A DNA stretch of 64,000 bases from Ophiobolus disseminans (taxonomy: Eukaryota > Ascomycota > Dothideomycetes > Pleosporales > Phaeosphaeriaceae). The stretch lies in assembly GCA_010093685.1 (NCBI GenBank), contig MU006238.1, forward strand, positions 791,954 through 855,953. Reading direction: 5' to 3'. Made by a program: the position numbers and the translations under genes. This document shows, one piece after another, positions 42,543 through 53,142 of this stretch; position 1 is the stretch's first letter, and each line of letters starts with the position of its first letter. The notes beneath the pieces are model-generated. The model was not told the origin of the DNA, did no database searches, and saw only the letters and a list, made by a program, of their open reading frames with translations.

Positions 42543-44003
42543 CTACTCGTCCTGCACAATCCCTCCATAGTCAGGCTTCTCACCTTCTCCTTCTGCTAGC
42601 TGCTCCAGCAACTCGTCCGACGCCCACACTTGCTTCTGCCGTGTTTGCGCGATCTGCTCCATGTGCTCAGGGCTCTCGTTCCAGCCCTCGGTCTGCACCG
42701 CATGCCAGAAACAAGCGCGTTGCTCCCATGCCCACCGCAAGTTCTCCGCCCATCCACTTGTATCTGCTGTATCTGGCAGCTGTATCTCGTGTAGCATTCG
42801 GTACGGTGGCCGGTGTCGCGGCCCGCCGAAGGCGTACGCGGAGAAGGGGTTGATTTCGCCGGTATCGTGCTCCGCTGCGAAGGCGAGGGCAATGGCCGTC
42901 ATGGGCTGTGCTCTGGCTTCTCTCGATGGCGCGAGGTACTCTGCCGGTCCACGCTTGTATTGCTCGGCTTGCGTTGTCTCTTCCTTTTCTTCGGCGACAG
43001 GTATCTCTTCTTCTTGGTCAAAGTCAATCTCCTCTAGCGTCGCGCGTTTCCTTGTTCCCCTCCTTGTCTTTCGCTGAACATCTGCTATCAGTGTCGCATC
43101 CCTTGATTGTCTCCCAGAAGCTGGTGTCCATACTCTCCCGATGTCAGTCCTTCGTCTTCTCGTTTGCGTCTCCATCGCTCTCGCGGTCGCTTGTTTCTCT
43201 TCCTCGGACCAGATACGAGGTGGGGGAGGTATGGTCTCTTCCCATCTTTTGAAAGCCCTGCGATCTGTGTGCTCTATGCGGACCTGAGCTGGCTCACCCA
43301 GCGCTTTGCACAACTTCTCGTAGTCGCGCGGATACATCCATTCCTCCTCTGGATTCTGTACGCAATGCTCTACCATCCTCGTCAGGTCCAGCGCATCGTC
43401 TTGTTGTGGCATTCTCCTCACCCCCGCTGCTAGGCTTCTGAAGGGTATGTCATGGTCCTTGAACTCGCTCCCCTGAAAATGCGACGGCGACCGGAAGCCT
43501 GTGACATTCAAGATCGTCTCATCCCACTCCGCCATCCGCGATTGATGCCATTTCTGGTGTACCCCCACTGTCCAGTTCTCGAATCCAGCATCTTTCATCG
43601 CCTTATACATAATCGTTCCGCAACGATTGGCGTTCCACGTCTTCGGCATATCTCGCGCTACGTTTACGAGCACCCAGAGGACGTGGCGCGTTCCGCCGTT
43701 CGAGATCAAGCGATAGACGACGTCGGCGCACTGTAAGCTGTGGGGCAAGAATGCGAGCAGTTCGTAGGCTGTGATGTTTGCGTTAGCCGGGTAGGGCAGA
43801 TCCTTGGGCGGCGCATCAGGGCCAAAGCCGCCCTTGAACACGTTGTTGTAAGGCTGTGGCTTAGCCTTGACTCTTTCCATCATGGCCTCCTCGCTGGAGG
43901 GAGTGGGCTTGTTCGAATACTGCTGAGGCGGCGTAGTGTGCGTGTTGAGAGCAAATGGCATACGAAAGGCGGATTGGGTCTGCAATGGCGTGTTGGGAAA
44001 CAT
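42543..44003 (-). CDS. Family A protein 4 (unrecognised), intact, with C-terminal WAEN domain
   Basis: Single exon, 486 residues. Block 1 at about residues 77-111: ITAYELLAFLPHSLQCADVV then YRLISNGG. A middle region reads MKDAGFENWTVGVHQKWHQ. Block 2 at about 205-240: DDALDLTRMVEHCVQNPEEE then WMYPRDYEKL, followed by a partly conserved RRAFKRWEE. A basic/acidic linker (QRKTRRGTRKRATLEEIDF) looks nuclear. The C-terminal ~80 residues (GPRHRPPYRMLHEIQ, GWAENLRWAWEQ, HMEQIAQTRQKQVWAS) align clearly with the C-terminus of the divergent neighbour at 44314-46184, so these two are closest relatives. No known domain is recognised and function is unknown. Its start lies 310 bases from the neighbour's start, a shared promoter region. 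Confidence 0.75.
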   Translation of the reverse strand: MFPNTPLQTQSAFRMPFALNTHTTPPQQYSNKPTPSSEEAMMERVKAKPQPYNNVFKGGFGPDAPPKDLPYPANANITAYELLAFLPHSLQCADVVYRLISNGGTRHVLWVLVNVARDMPKTWNANRCGTIMYKAMKDAGFENWTVGVHQKWHQSRMAEWDETILNVTGFRSPSHFQGSEFKDHDIPFRSLAAGVRRMPQQDDALDLTRMVEHCVQNPEEEWMYPRDYEKLCKALGEPAQVRIEHTDRRAFKRWEETIPPPPRIWSEEEKQATARAMETQTRRRRTDIGRVWTPASGRQSRDATLIADVQRKTRRGTRKRATLEEIDFDQEEEIPVAEEKEETTQAEQYKRGPAEYLAPSREARAQPMTAIALAFAAEHDTGEINPFSAYAFGGPRHRPPYRMLHEIQLPDTADTSGWAENLRWAWEQRACFWHAVQTEGWNESPEHMEQIAQTRQKQVWASDELLEQLAEGEGEKPDYGGIVQDE

Positions 44004-44313
44004 GTCGCATTCACCTTGGCGTCCGTAGCAATCTAGCCGAAGTTGCTGGTTCTTGCTAGATCTTCCTCTCTGGGTGCTGCCCTAGTTGTCCGTCGCAACA
44101 GCAGCGAAATTGCTACAACCGTTGGCCCGAGCTCCTCGCCAAATTTGGCCAACCTTTTTTGCGACTGCGTTCTCGCACACGTCTCGCCCGCCCTCAGCGC
44201 CAATCAGCCTTTCGACATTGCCTGGACTGTCGTGTACCGTACTGATCGAAAGCTAATAATTCTAAAGACGCCTTTCTGTACCATACTCTGTGTACCTACG
44301 GGACATTGTTGGT
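44004..44313. promoter_or_regulatory. Shared upstream region of two divergent family A genes
   Basis: 310 bases separate the ATG codons of the genes at 44003 (minus) and 44314 (plus). No TATA consensus is obvious. A CCAATCAG (CCAAT box) at about 44200-44207 and GATCG-type motifs are present. A bidirectional promoter is likely from position alone. Confidence 0.4.
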
Positions 44314-46184
44314 ATGTCATACACCACACCTGATGGCGGGCGCAAGAATCACTCTACGTCCTCTACTAACGACATAGATATTGCCGCTATGGGCTCGCCT
44401 CTTGCTAAGAACAATGCTTTTGGTGCGGGCAGTCCAAGTTGGAACCTGTCTTTCCCGCATGGAAATTTGACTGCCGCCGAAATCCTTGCATACCTTCCGC
44501 ACTGGCTCAAATCTGTCGATGTGGTCGACCGCTTCATCACAAATGGCGGAAAGTCTTACACCATCGCCGCCATGATCAACGAGTTTAGGTACCTTCCAGG
44601 CGACGAGAATGCAGTCTTTCGCCCAAATTCTGTGCAGATTATGATGTCGTACGGAATGCGACGAGCTGGATTTGACGAGTGGACTGTCGGTACACATCAC
44701 AAGTTCGAGCGCCCCAATCCCGATCTTGACGAGACCAACCTCAGCGTTGGAACGTTTCGTCCACCTCGCTCGACACACCCCAAGAACGCGGCACCAGGAC
44801 AATCCGCCAAGACGCTCAAATCAAACGAGGAGGCCGACCCGATCCAGTTCAAAGATCTAGTCATCCATATCAAGAAGCATCCTTCGGGCAGCGATGCGCT
44901 CGATCTTAGCCGCTGTGTTCAACACGCTATCACCCACCCAAAAGAGGATTGGTACGAATTCACATACAAAGTGAAGGTGAACCAACTGCTAATATCGCAA
45001 CTCCTTAGGTACTTCCCGGACGACTTCCAGGCCTTGCTGAAGAAGCTCGGTGGGCCCGCCGCCGTCACCCACGCTCACCTCGATCGCCAAGTCTTTAGTC
45101 GCCGCGATGACTACGTGATTCCTTCACCTTCAAAGTCGACCCCGACATCCAAATTCAATCGCACGCCGACTAGCAAGCGAGTTGGTAGCCGAGTAGTTAC
45201 GCCTCAGTCGCGCAGGGTTACAAGTCATTCAACACCCCCAGTTTCGGGATCGCCGCTGAAGCGCATGATGACCGCAGATGCCATGGCTCTAATGGGCAGC
45301 AGGAAGAGTGGGCGGCTTGCCAGCAAGGCGACTCCGAATTTGAAGGAGTACGATTCGGATGCTACGGTAAGAATATTTTGCCGCATTGAGCAGCTGAGGC
45401 TAATTAGACTTGTGCATCGCAGGACAACGACATCGTCCAGTCCCCATACGCCGGCTTTGACACCCCCACCAAGAAGCGCAAGCTCCACCACATTGCTGCC
45501 ACCCCAGGAGCAGCGTCCAACGATAGCGACTTCGTACAGGACGATTCCGAGGCCGATGACGTAGTCCCAGAGGCCGAGATTGTTAGTGAGGACGAACCCG
45601 TCTCACCTGTCAACGCCGCCCGTAGCCGTGCTGCAGCTCGCAAAGCACGCGAAGTCATCCTCAATATCTCAAATGAGTCTCAGCTCAGCCTCAAGAATCT
45701 CATCAAGCATAGGGAGACAGACTTCGTAACCCCGATGCCAAACTCTCTAATGCTCCCTCCTCCGAGACCCAACTTTGTGGTCAACCCCGACATAATGTCC
45801 CTCGCTCGCAACTTCTTTCCAGGCCAATCCATGTACCTCAAGCCTCCCGTCCTCTCCGAGGACCGGCTCCGCGTCGATCACTCCACCGTGTACGCCTACG
45901 CCGCAGATGGCTGCACTACCCTACCGGAAATATGGAACAGCGCGCTCTCCTCCACTCGCTTCAACGGACCGCGCCGCTCCCCGCCCTTCCGCGAGCTGCA
46001 TCGCTTGACCGACCCGCACCACACCGACCTTAGTGATTGGGCCGAGAACATCCGCTGGGCGAAGGAGCAGTTCAGGGTGTATGGTAGCCAGACTTGGACC
46101 GAGTACGACTATCATCTCGAGATGATCACGTCGCATCGACGTATGTTGTGGGCCAGCGAGTACGCCATTGCGCGTGGCATGTAG
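44314..46184 (+). CDS. Family A protein 5 (unrecognised), intact, three exons
   Basis: Exons 44314-44951, 45009-45366 and 45423-46184 splice to 585 residues; the introns are 57 and 56 bp with CTAAT branch sites. ATG 44314 (MSYTTPDGG) is chosen as the first ATG; the frame is open slightly upstream without one. Block 1 is LTAAEILAYLPHWLKSVDVV then DRFITNGG. The middle is MRRAGFDEWTVGTHHKF. Block 2 is GSDALDLSRCVQHAITHPKE then DWYFPDDFQALLKKL, with the first intron falling inside block 2 at the Trp codon. A basic linker (TPTSKRVGSRVVTPQSRR; TKKRKLHH) follows, then an acidic stretch, then the C-terminal domain shared with the neighbour (GPRRSPPFRELHRL, DWAENIRWAKEQ, HLEMITSHRRMLWAS). Probably nuclear by composition; function unknown. 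Confidence 0.8.
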
Positions 46185-47701
46185 GCCTATGGGAAAAGGG
46201 TGCATTGGCGCCGAGGATTGGCGGCCGATTATGGAAATGAAAGCACACAGGAGTATTGGATGGAAGGATTGTACTGGTATGCATCAGGCATCAGGCTTTA
46301 AACGGCGATTGGGAACCTTGGAATTGCCGCCGTGGCGCGTAGCACACCCGTAGCATTTTGCGCTGTACTTTGAGATCAGGCACGAAAGACTGTGTCATAT
46401 CAAAATACGATTTTGTGTGGATCATAAGCATTTACCTTGATACGATTAACTGCACGTGTGTTCGTATGATCACCCATTATCATGGAGTACGTCATTCGCT
46501 TATCGCCCTTCACCAGTGCATCTTAGTCTCCTTGAAGTGAACGTGGAGACTTTTGAAATCGTCTACTAGGATACAGCACGTAGACCCATGTGAAAAAATG
46601 GCAATTGCAAAATTGTTTGCACAATAGCCAACTTAACATGACTCCACAAATTACGGCTTTTGTTAAAGTTGCTCTCTGCCCACAAAACTCCTAGTTCTAG
46701 ATACTTGTCTCCTTCGGCTTTGACACGGTGGCTAGGTTTCAAAAACGATGCTACAATGTGTTCTTGACAGATGCGCAATATCACAGTAAGAGGCATAATA
46801 GATGTTGGTTCTTAGCGATTTCAGGTATACGAGGTGGGAGAGGGTAGTTCAAAAGGTTGGTATTTACTTAGCCTGATATCCTTCAATATGTTTGGGGATG
46901 GGTAGGCTGCACGAGGATATGGCAGGAATGTTCATCTATGTCAGGAGCCTTGAGTTCGAAGTTGTGAAAAGTCACGCTGTAGAGAGTTCAGTTGTCAGAT
47001 ACGTCGTATATCTAGAGATCAGATACAGTTCTGGTTGGAGTGAGGGCTTGCAGCCCTGATTGGCTACCTATAGATAGCGCCGAGCCAGCCATCTCAACAC
47101 AGACAGGCGATGCACAAACAGCACAGAACAATAATCAAGTCATCACACATCATCTCAGGTCAATCTACAGAACCTTTTCAGCCTGACATCAGTATACATG
47201 TAGAATGTGTAATCATTATGAAATCCATTCCATGTCCCATATGAAGTACACATCAATACGCTATACCATGTAGGTCCCGGGGTATTATGCAACCTGAACC
47301 CAAGAAGCCGTCCAGTACAACAAAGGGTATTCCATCCCCCATAACTCCGCGCTAATGATGAATGACAAATATTAAACACCTGCTTCATGATTTGGTGCAT
47401 GAGAGAGAGAAAAGCAATAAAATAACACCATTCAAGCCGTCGATGCGGCAGCCACACGCCTGTCATGGAGAATATCCCGTCCCAGAAAGCGCCACCCAGA
47501 AAAGCAAACAAACAAACTCGCGAGCAAAAAAGAGAAGACGATGGGTCCAGGAGGTACTCTGTCATCGCACCCACTCCGATACCTAGGTAAAGGTGATGCT
47601 GGGTCCTCCCGATCAGGAGCGCAGCAGAGACATCTTCATGTTAAGCGTGATAGTGCCGCCTGATGAGGAGTCCTGGAGGCACTCAGAGAGCTGATATATA
47701 C
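46185..47701. other. Intergenic between convergent family A genes
   Basis: About 1.5 kb, A/T-richer than its surroundings. Short frames (46566-46796 minus, 47155-47574 minus) contain no motif. No LTR match or tRNA was found by eye. Confidence 0.4.
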
Positions 47702-49654
47702 CTAGTACATGTAATTGCCCGGCATATAGTCAGCGGGAAGCTCGAAGCTAGTGTCTAAGCTAGCAAGGAACTGGCCGAATTCTTCGGGGAGGGGATCTTG
47801 GAACTCATCACCACCGTACATCTGGGGCGACAAGTTGGCAAAACCGTCCACGTTCCGGAGTGTAGGATTGGTGTAGCCCGGGATCATCATCCAGGGCGCC
47901 AGATCAGCGGGATCGAGCATGGACAAAGGCTCAGGAGCGGTGGTTGACGAGAGCCAGCTGTCAGGGGTGCCAAAGTTGTTGGCTTGCCCAGCGTGGAACT
48001 TCTCATTGGCAGCGTACCAGACGCTGGAGTTGCTGGTAACTGGATCCTCAAAGAACTGGGCCTGGGCGCCTTGAACAAACTCAGGGAGGTAAGGCTGCAC
48101 GGGGCCAGTAGACGAATTGTCCTCGGCACCGTACTGAGTGCTGAAGTTGCTGATCTCTGAATCCTCGAATTGTTGGACCTGGACGTCTTCCATGACCTCA
48201 CGGAAGAAAAACTGCACAAAACCAGCGGACAGGTCGTTATCGACATCATTCCGATCACTGAGGTTGCTGATGACTGGGCTCTGGAAGTGCTCTACCTGGG
48301 CGTCTTCAACAATATCTGAGAGAGGAGGCTGCACAAAATGAACTGGAGAAAAGTCCTGGGCTTGGTACTCACTGCTGAGGTCGCCGACGTCTGGACCCTG
48401 GAAGTTCTCGACTTGGACGACTTCCACAACCTGTGGGTGGTCAGGCTGGACAGGATGAGCAGCGGAGCCGTCCTCAACAACCGCGTCCTGCTGAGGAGAT
48501 GCTGGGCGACGAATTTTTCGAGGTTTCAACGAAAACCGCGAGGGCGACGGCGGAGCGGCGCTCGCCTGCCGACCAGCCGGGCGATAGGACCAAACAAGAT
48601 GCAAGCCACCTGAGCCCTGGAGACGAGGCAGGACTGCTCCAGAGCTGTACGGAACTTGGAATTTGTTCATCATGATCTCCATGTCATGCTGTTGCTGATC
48701 GCTCAGGTTGCTCAAACGCTTCACTTTCTTCGATGAAACAAGAGCGTCCTGGATGCTAGCCTTGGAAGACTTATAGGGCTTCCGAACTTGTGGCTGGGGG
48801 ATGCTAAACGACTGAGCTTGCGCAGCGGCGACTTGATTCGGGTCAACAATGAGCGGACCCGGAGGAGATGGTGTCTTGCGATGTCCCCAGCGCTTGAAGG
48901 TAGCGCCATCAAGGTGGCAGTCGCGGGTGGTGTTGAGAATTAGCTTCTCCGCGAGGGCCTTGAAGTCACAAGGGAACATCAAGTTCTCCTCTGGATGGGC
49001 GACCGCGTACTGGACACAGCCAGTGAGACGCAGGCCGTCTCCACGCTGAACTGAGGGCCAGCGCTGGAGACCGTCGGCGAGGGAGTCGAAGCGTACATTA
49101 CCCACCAGGGTTTCGCTGCCGTGGAGATCTGGGCTCTTGCCGGCGAAAGTAAGATCTTGGTGGCTCCATGGGGAACCCAGCGTATCCTTGGTACCGTGCT
49201 TCTTGTGGCGCGTGTTTGTCCAGGGATGTGGTCTTGGCTTCTTCACGCCGTTGACGACTTCGACACCCGGATACTGATATCCAGTCACGCACATCGTATG
49301 CCCCATGATCTTGCACATAGAGTTAGCGTCAACATCGCCTTTGTCGTCGGGCCGTCGGAAGTAGTTGACGATCGTCGCAACGATTTGATTAGCCACCCCG
49401 TTCGAGGCAAAGCGAAATACTACATCATGACAACGAATCCAGTTTGGCAAGAACGCAAGTATCTCGCAGGCAGTGATCTCGATGTCTTGGGGGAATTCCA
49501 GAGTGCGCGGCGGTGCCTTCGAGAAGAGCGCTGAAGTGCTCTTGCGGATCTTCTCAAACGCGACCTCGGACGGCATGCTGTCGCTGCCCTCGTTGTTCAT
49601 GAAGACGTGTGTTGAGATGTCTTCGGAAGTGTTGTCGACGGTGGAGGTAGACAT
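47702..49654 (-). CDS. Family A protein 6 (unrecognised), intact, with four 39-residue repeats
   Basis: Single exon, 650 residues. Block 1 at about 58-86: IEITACEILAFLPNWIRCHD then VVFRFASNG. Block 2 at about 204-237: RGDGLRLTGCVQYAVAHPEE then NLMFPCDFKALAEKL, followed by HLDGATFKRW, a motif also seen in its paralogues. Residues ~275-400 form a basic, Gln/Ser/Pro-rich linker (SSKKVKRLSNL; LKPRKIRR). Residues 402-557 are four tandem repeats of exactly 39 residues, each starting VQ and containing QVE.F/QAQFFE-like cores and (I/L)SNLS-like turns. The tail is acidic/aromatic (EEFGQFLASLDTSFELPADY), like an activation region. It lacks the WAEN C-terminal domain of the 42.5/44.3-kb pair. Function unknown; a transcription-related role is only an inference from composition. 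Confidence 0.8.
   Translation of the reverse strand: MSTSTVDNTSEDISTHVFMNNEGSDSMPSEVAFEKIRKSTSALFSKAPPRTLEFPQDIEITACEILAFLPNWIRCHDVVFRFASNGVANQIVATIVNYFRRPDDKGDVDANSMCKIMGHTMCVTGYQYPGVEVVNGVKKPRPHPWTNTRHKKHGTKDTLGSPWSHQDLTFAGKSPDLHGSETLVGNVRFDSLADGLQRWPSVQRGDGLRLTGCVQYAVAHPEENLMFPCDFKALAEKLILNTTRDCHLDGATFKRWGHRKTPSPPGPLIVDPNQVAAAQAQSFSIPQPQVRKPYKSSKASIQDALVSSKKVKRLSNLSDQQQHDMEIMMNKFQVPYSSGAVLPRLQGSGGLHLVWSYRPAGRQASAAPPSPSRFSLKPRKIRRPASPQQDAVVEDGSAAHPVQPDHPQVVEVVQVENFQGPDVGDLSSEYQAQDFSPVHFVQPPLSDIVEDAQVEHFQSPVISNLSDRNDVDNDLSAGFVQFFFREVMEDVQVQQFEDSEISNFSTQYGAEDNSSTGPVQPYLPEFVQGAQAQFFEDPVTSNSSVWYAANEKFHAGQANNFGTPDSWLSSTTAPEPLSMLDPADLAPWMMIPGYTNPTLRNVDGFANLSPQMYGGDEFQDPLPEEFGQFLASLDTSFELPADYMPGNYMY
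47984..48451 (-). repeat. Four tandem 117-bp coding repeats (39 residues each)
   Basis: Within the family A gene at 47702-49654, residues 402-440, 441-479, 480-518 and 519-557. Each begins VQPDHPQ, VQPPLSD, VQFFFRE and VQPYLPE. The positions of the acidic/aromatic core (about 12-20) and Ser-Asn-Ser motif (about 22-26) are kept without a single insertion or deletion. Confidence 0.85.
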
Positions 49655-51577
49655 CTCTAAAATGGGTTGTTAGTCTCAGATGTCCCAGCTCATAGGACTA
49701 AAGCGCGTAGACAGAACACTTGGTTGTAAGGAGGGTGTAAACACATTTGTACTTACTGGATATGATGTGAGGCCGTGAGTGGAGCAATCGTCAGTCTGGT
49801 GAATGAGGGCTGATGATGTAGAGACTGTTGATGGTTGACCGTGTTGTGATACAGATCCTGAGGTTGTGAGTTGTATATGTACCAGCCGGATACCGTGAGG
49901 GCATTTCTGACTCAAGCTTAGCGCCCGCTGCGGTCATCACCCCAGCGCGCTCTGCCACGCGACAAGCAGCCTGGAAATGAAGCTATCACGAGCTCACGAG
50001 AGCCAATCAGAGCGTTGGATTTCGCTGCTGCTGCGATGCTTCCGTCCGTGCGCAGCGACAACGGTACCCACAGCGGCCGTTCGAACGCTCGTTCTAGGCA
50101 TGGAATCCCTCGGAGCGAGGCCGGAACGCAGCCAGACTGCAGGTTCCCGCCCTTTCAGGTTGTGCACAGACGAAAAGAAGCGGTAGCGACGAGAGGGAGG
50201 CGCAGCAGGCAGGAGGGAAGGAACCATGTGCAGCCGACGTCATTCTCAACGACAACAAGACGACGTCAGGACTACTTGCAATTGCGGGGAGGTTCATCGA
50301 GCTCTGTATGAAGAGGGCATTGGGGGTGTGCTTGGCTTATTGAAAGACATCTAAGCAACAACATGCATCTGGTCAGTCATGACCGATATAACATGATGTT
50401 GATCACACCGTGTGGAAAAAGGTAAACAAACACTGTAGAGCAGAGAGCTCTGAGGCCCTGATGTCCTTTCACGATGTAGATAGGATGTATCTTCCTTGCG
50501 GATAGCAACGCTCATTGTAAAGGACATGCGCGGAAGTTTGCTGACCATGCTTGTGTAAATAACAGACAATTACGAGGAGAACGCGAAGATACAGTGACTT
50601 GCTCTACTGACAAACACAGAAGATACCTTCGAACGCGCACTGGGCTATCGCATGGTGGATCCGAATATGACAGTAGACTCAATGTGTGTGTTCGGTCGCA
50701 TACATTCGACCACCGGTCGTGACAAGCCGACTTCAAGATCAGCGCAGTCAGTAGAGAAAACAACGCGCGTAAGCTCTAGGTACTTAACAGTTAGTACACT
50801 AAACTCAAGCGTAGTCTGGTGCAGCCGCTCGCGCACAACAAGCACCATACGCCGTCCCTCTCCCCACCACCGACAGCCGTTCTCGTTGGAGCTCGCTGCT
50901 TTTCCATCTCTTGAATTCTAACCATGCGCGGTCTCAGCCAGGGTCGCGCGCGGATACGTATTGAGGCGACGAGGCAGATAGGAACTACTCAACAGCACGC
51001 CGATTGCGCTCTTGCAGAAGCCGGACGGCGTGAACCCGAATGACAGTCCATTGTCCTTACACGATACTTCGCAAAGGACACTACTTTTGTTCGCGCATTG
51101 TGTAGCAAGAAAAACGCCTTCGAAATGTTTTATTGGGTCCGGGAGATGGCTCGCGATGGCTTGACGTTGAAGTCTGGATTAGGGCGGCATTAGCGTCTTG
51201 GCCTTTCCGGAGGTCTGGCAGCCATAAGACGAAGACGTACAAAATAATTCAAAATACATTTTTGGTCACTTTTCGTAGGGAGTTATTGGAATATATCTTG
51301 GATGAATACCTGGCATAAGCTAGATATTTATCCTGAGCTATTACGTAGGTATTATTGAGTATACGCGGTGTTTGTGACCCTCACGTTCGAGTATGCGGGA
51401 CTGCCTTGAATGTGCATCGAAGACATGCATTGTGTCGAGGACGATCACCCCTGGTTCTGGGAACTGCTCTGTTGGTATTGCCAAATTTGGAGTGATCAAT
51501 GTCGTCCATAGAAGCATACTACAGCTCCACCGCCTTACTCCCCAGACCCATCAGCCCCTCCCAAACCCCCCAACGCA
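49655..51577. other. Long intergenic region
   Basis: About 1.9 kb between the last family A gene and the methyltransferase gene. Several frames of 60-98 codons overlap on both strands near 49980-50310 and 50650-50920, with Arg-rich, motif-free translations typical of chance frames. The first ~300 bases upstream of 49654 should hold that gene's promoter. Nothing else is recognised. Confidence 0.4.
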
Positions 51578-52264
51578 TCAGAACCGACTTTCCTCCCCCC
51601 TCCCAACCTCCTCCATCTTCTTCAAAACCAGCACCCTCCCACCCCCCGCATCCTTCCGATAAGCATGACTATGCTTCTCCACAACCTTCACCTTCTCCTC
51701 CTTCTCAAGCCGTTCAACCTCCGCCTCAAAGCCCTTCTCTGTCCAGTGACTATCGAGTATAGTTGCAACAACAATCCCACTCGTCTTAACTACTCTGACA
51801 AATTCCGCTAACGGCTCGGGACCGAGGTGGCCATGTGTGAATGTACCGCAGCATGTTAGAGCGTCGTACGTCCCGTCCACGATCGGCAATCTTGCCATTA
51901 GGTCTGCAATTTTCAAGTCGCGATAAGCGCCCGTTTTGCGCGCAACGTCCAGCATGCCCTCGCTGATGTCGAGGCCATCAATCTCTTTTGCGCCTAGTTT
52001 GGCCAGTTCGATTCCTACAAGGCCGGTTCCGCAGCCTGCGTCTGCAATTGAGATCTTGCTGAGCGCGATTTTCTGGTCAGGAAGATGGTTTAGCTTGAGA
52101 CCTCGCGAGGCGGCTTCGGCGACTAGGCGAGGCGCTGTGAAGTCGTGTTCTGCCATGTCGGAGTCGTATGTCTTGGCCCATTCATCGTAGAGATTGCGCG
52201 ACTCTTCGGTGCTGGTTGCTGCGAAGACGCGTTCCAGGAGGGTGGGTTTGGAGGTGTCGGACAT
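51578..52264 (-). CDS. SAM-dependent methyltransferase, class I
   Basis: 228 residues, single exon. NLYDEWAKTYDSDM (25-37) is the usual entry segment of the UbiE/WBSCR27-like methyltransferases. ISIADAGCGTGLVG (71-84) is SAM motif I with the GxGxxG loop, and EIDGLDISEGML (94-105) is motif II with the ribose-binding acidic residue. GTYDALTCCGTFTHGHL (about 130-146) resembles motif IV and its following segment, and LAEFVRVVKTSGIVVATILD the post-core strand. The substrate cannot be told; relatives methylate small molecules. It is transcribed away from the thiolase gene, on its left, with about 880 bases between their start codons. There is no sign of disruption. Confidence 0.8.
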   Translation of the reverse strand: MSDTSKPTLLERVFAATSTEESRNLYDEWAKTYDSDMAEHDFTAPRLVAEAASRGLKLNHLPDQKIALSKISIADAGCGTGLVGIELAKLGAKEIDGLDISEGMLDVARKTGAYRDLKIADLMARLPIVDGTYDALTCCGTFTHGHLGPEPLAEFVRVVKTSGIVVATILDSHWTEKGFEAEVERLEKEEKVKVVEKHSHAYRKDAGGGRVLVLKKMEEVGRGEESRF

Positions 52265-53142
52265 TTTAGGCGGTGGAGGAGGTTCGGCTGAAGTGGGGGT
52301 TTGTAGGCTTTTTAGTCCTTTTGTCTTCCTGTGGTTTTATATTTAGGTACTAGATAGTCGATATCGAATGGTTTGGGGTTTCTCAGCGCGCAGAGATGGC
52401 TGTGTGGTATTTGCATGTCGTTCATGCTGTTGTTACGTCATGCTGCCCCGCTCGTAGGTGCAAGACGGCCCAGAAAGCTGCCTGGGTACGCAGAGTGTGC
52501 AAGCTTGATGCGTGAGATAGTGGATGATGCTTGAGACAGGAATCGAGCCTAGGATGCGCGATGTCAATCAGGTTGTCGTCAAAGGCAGCACATTGCATCC
52601 GCACAGAGACTACAAGCAGTTCGGTAACGACTTCACATGGCTGCTGAAGACTCAAACTACAATGTAAAGGTTGTAAAGACAAGAGAAAGCGGTAAATACG
52701 TGATTACGATTAAGAAGGAGTTTTGTGCAGATTCTGGAAGTGTTCTTCGTAGCCGTAGAGGTTGTCCTATGTTAGCGTGTATCTAGCGCGTCAGATAGGC
52801 ACCTCAGCACTCATGAACTCGTATGCATCAACAGCAAAAGGCAATCGGGAATACGACAGCCAGGAACAAGGGACTCGGAAACGGATCGACGGAAGGTTGA
52901 AGACGTTGGAGCGGAAAGCGGAACGAGACGAGACAATGTTTCCGCCAGTGGCCAATAGACGATCTGCCGAACCTCGTGATCTGGTGTCCGAGAGCCTCGG
53001 CCCAGACATGGCCGCGGTTGCCCCACAGACTTGTTAAAGCTCCGTCTCCGCTCTCCGCAGCTCGCAGTTGGCCATCACAGCGCATCTTCACTTAATACTC
53101 CAGACATCAATTTCTCTGTATATATCATATATCGTCTCTATC
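52265..53142. other. Intergenic, divergent promoters of methyltransferase and thiolase genes
   Basis: About 880 bases. Open frames around 52760-53090 on both strands lack motifs. A TATATATCATATATCG stretch at about 53119-53134 lies just upstream of the thiolase ATG, probably within its leader. Confidence 0.4.

Noticed and set aside
49977..50311. Overlapping frames of 65-98 codons on both strands
   Set aside because: Arg-rich, motif-free translations in a G/C-rich patch; no start context or splice continuation.
52535..52560. Minus-strand GGCTCGATTCC, resembling a T-arm
   Set aside because: The T stem pairs poorly and no D- or anticodon arm could be drawn.
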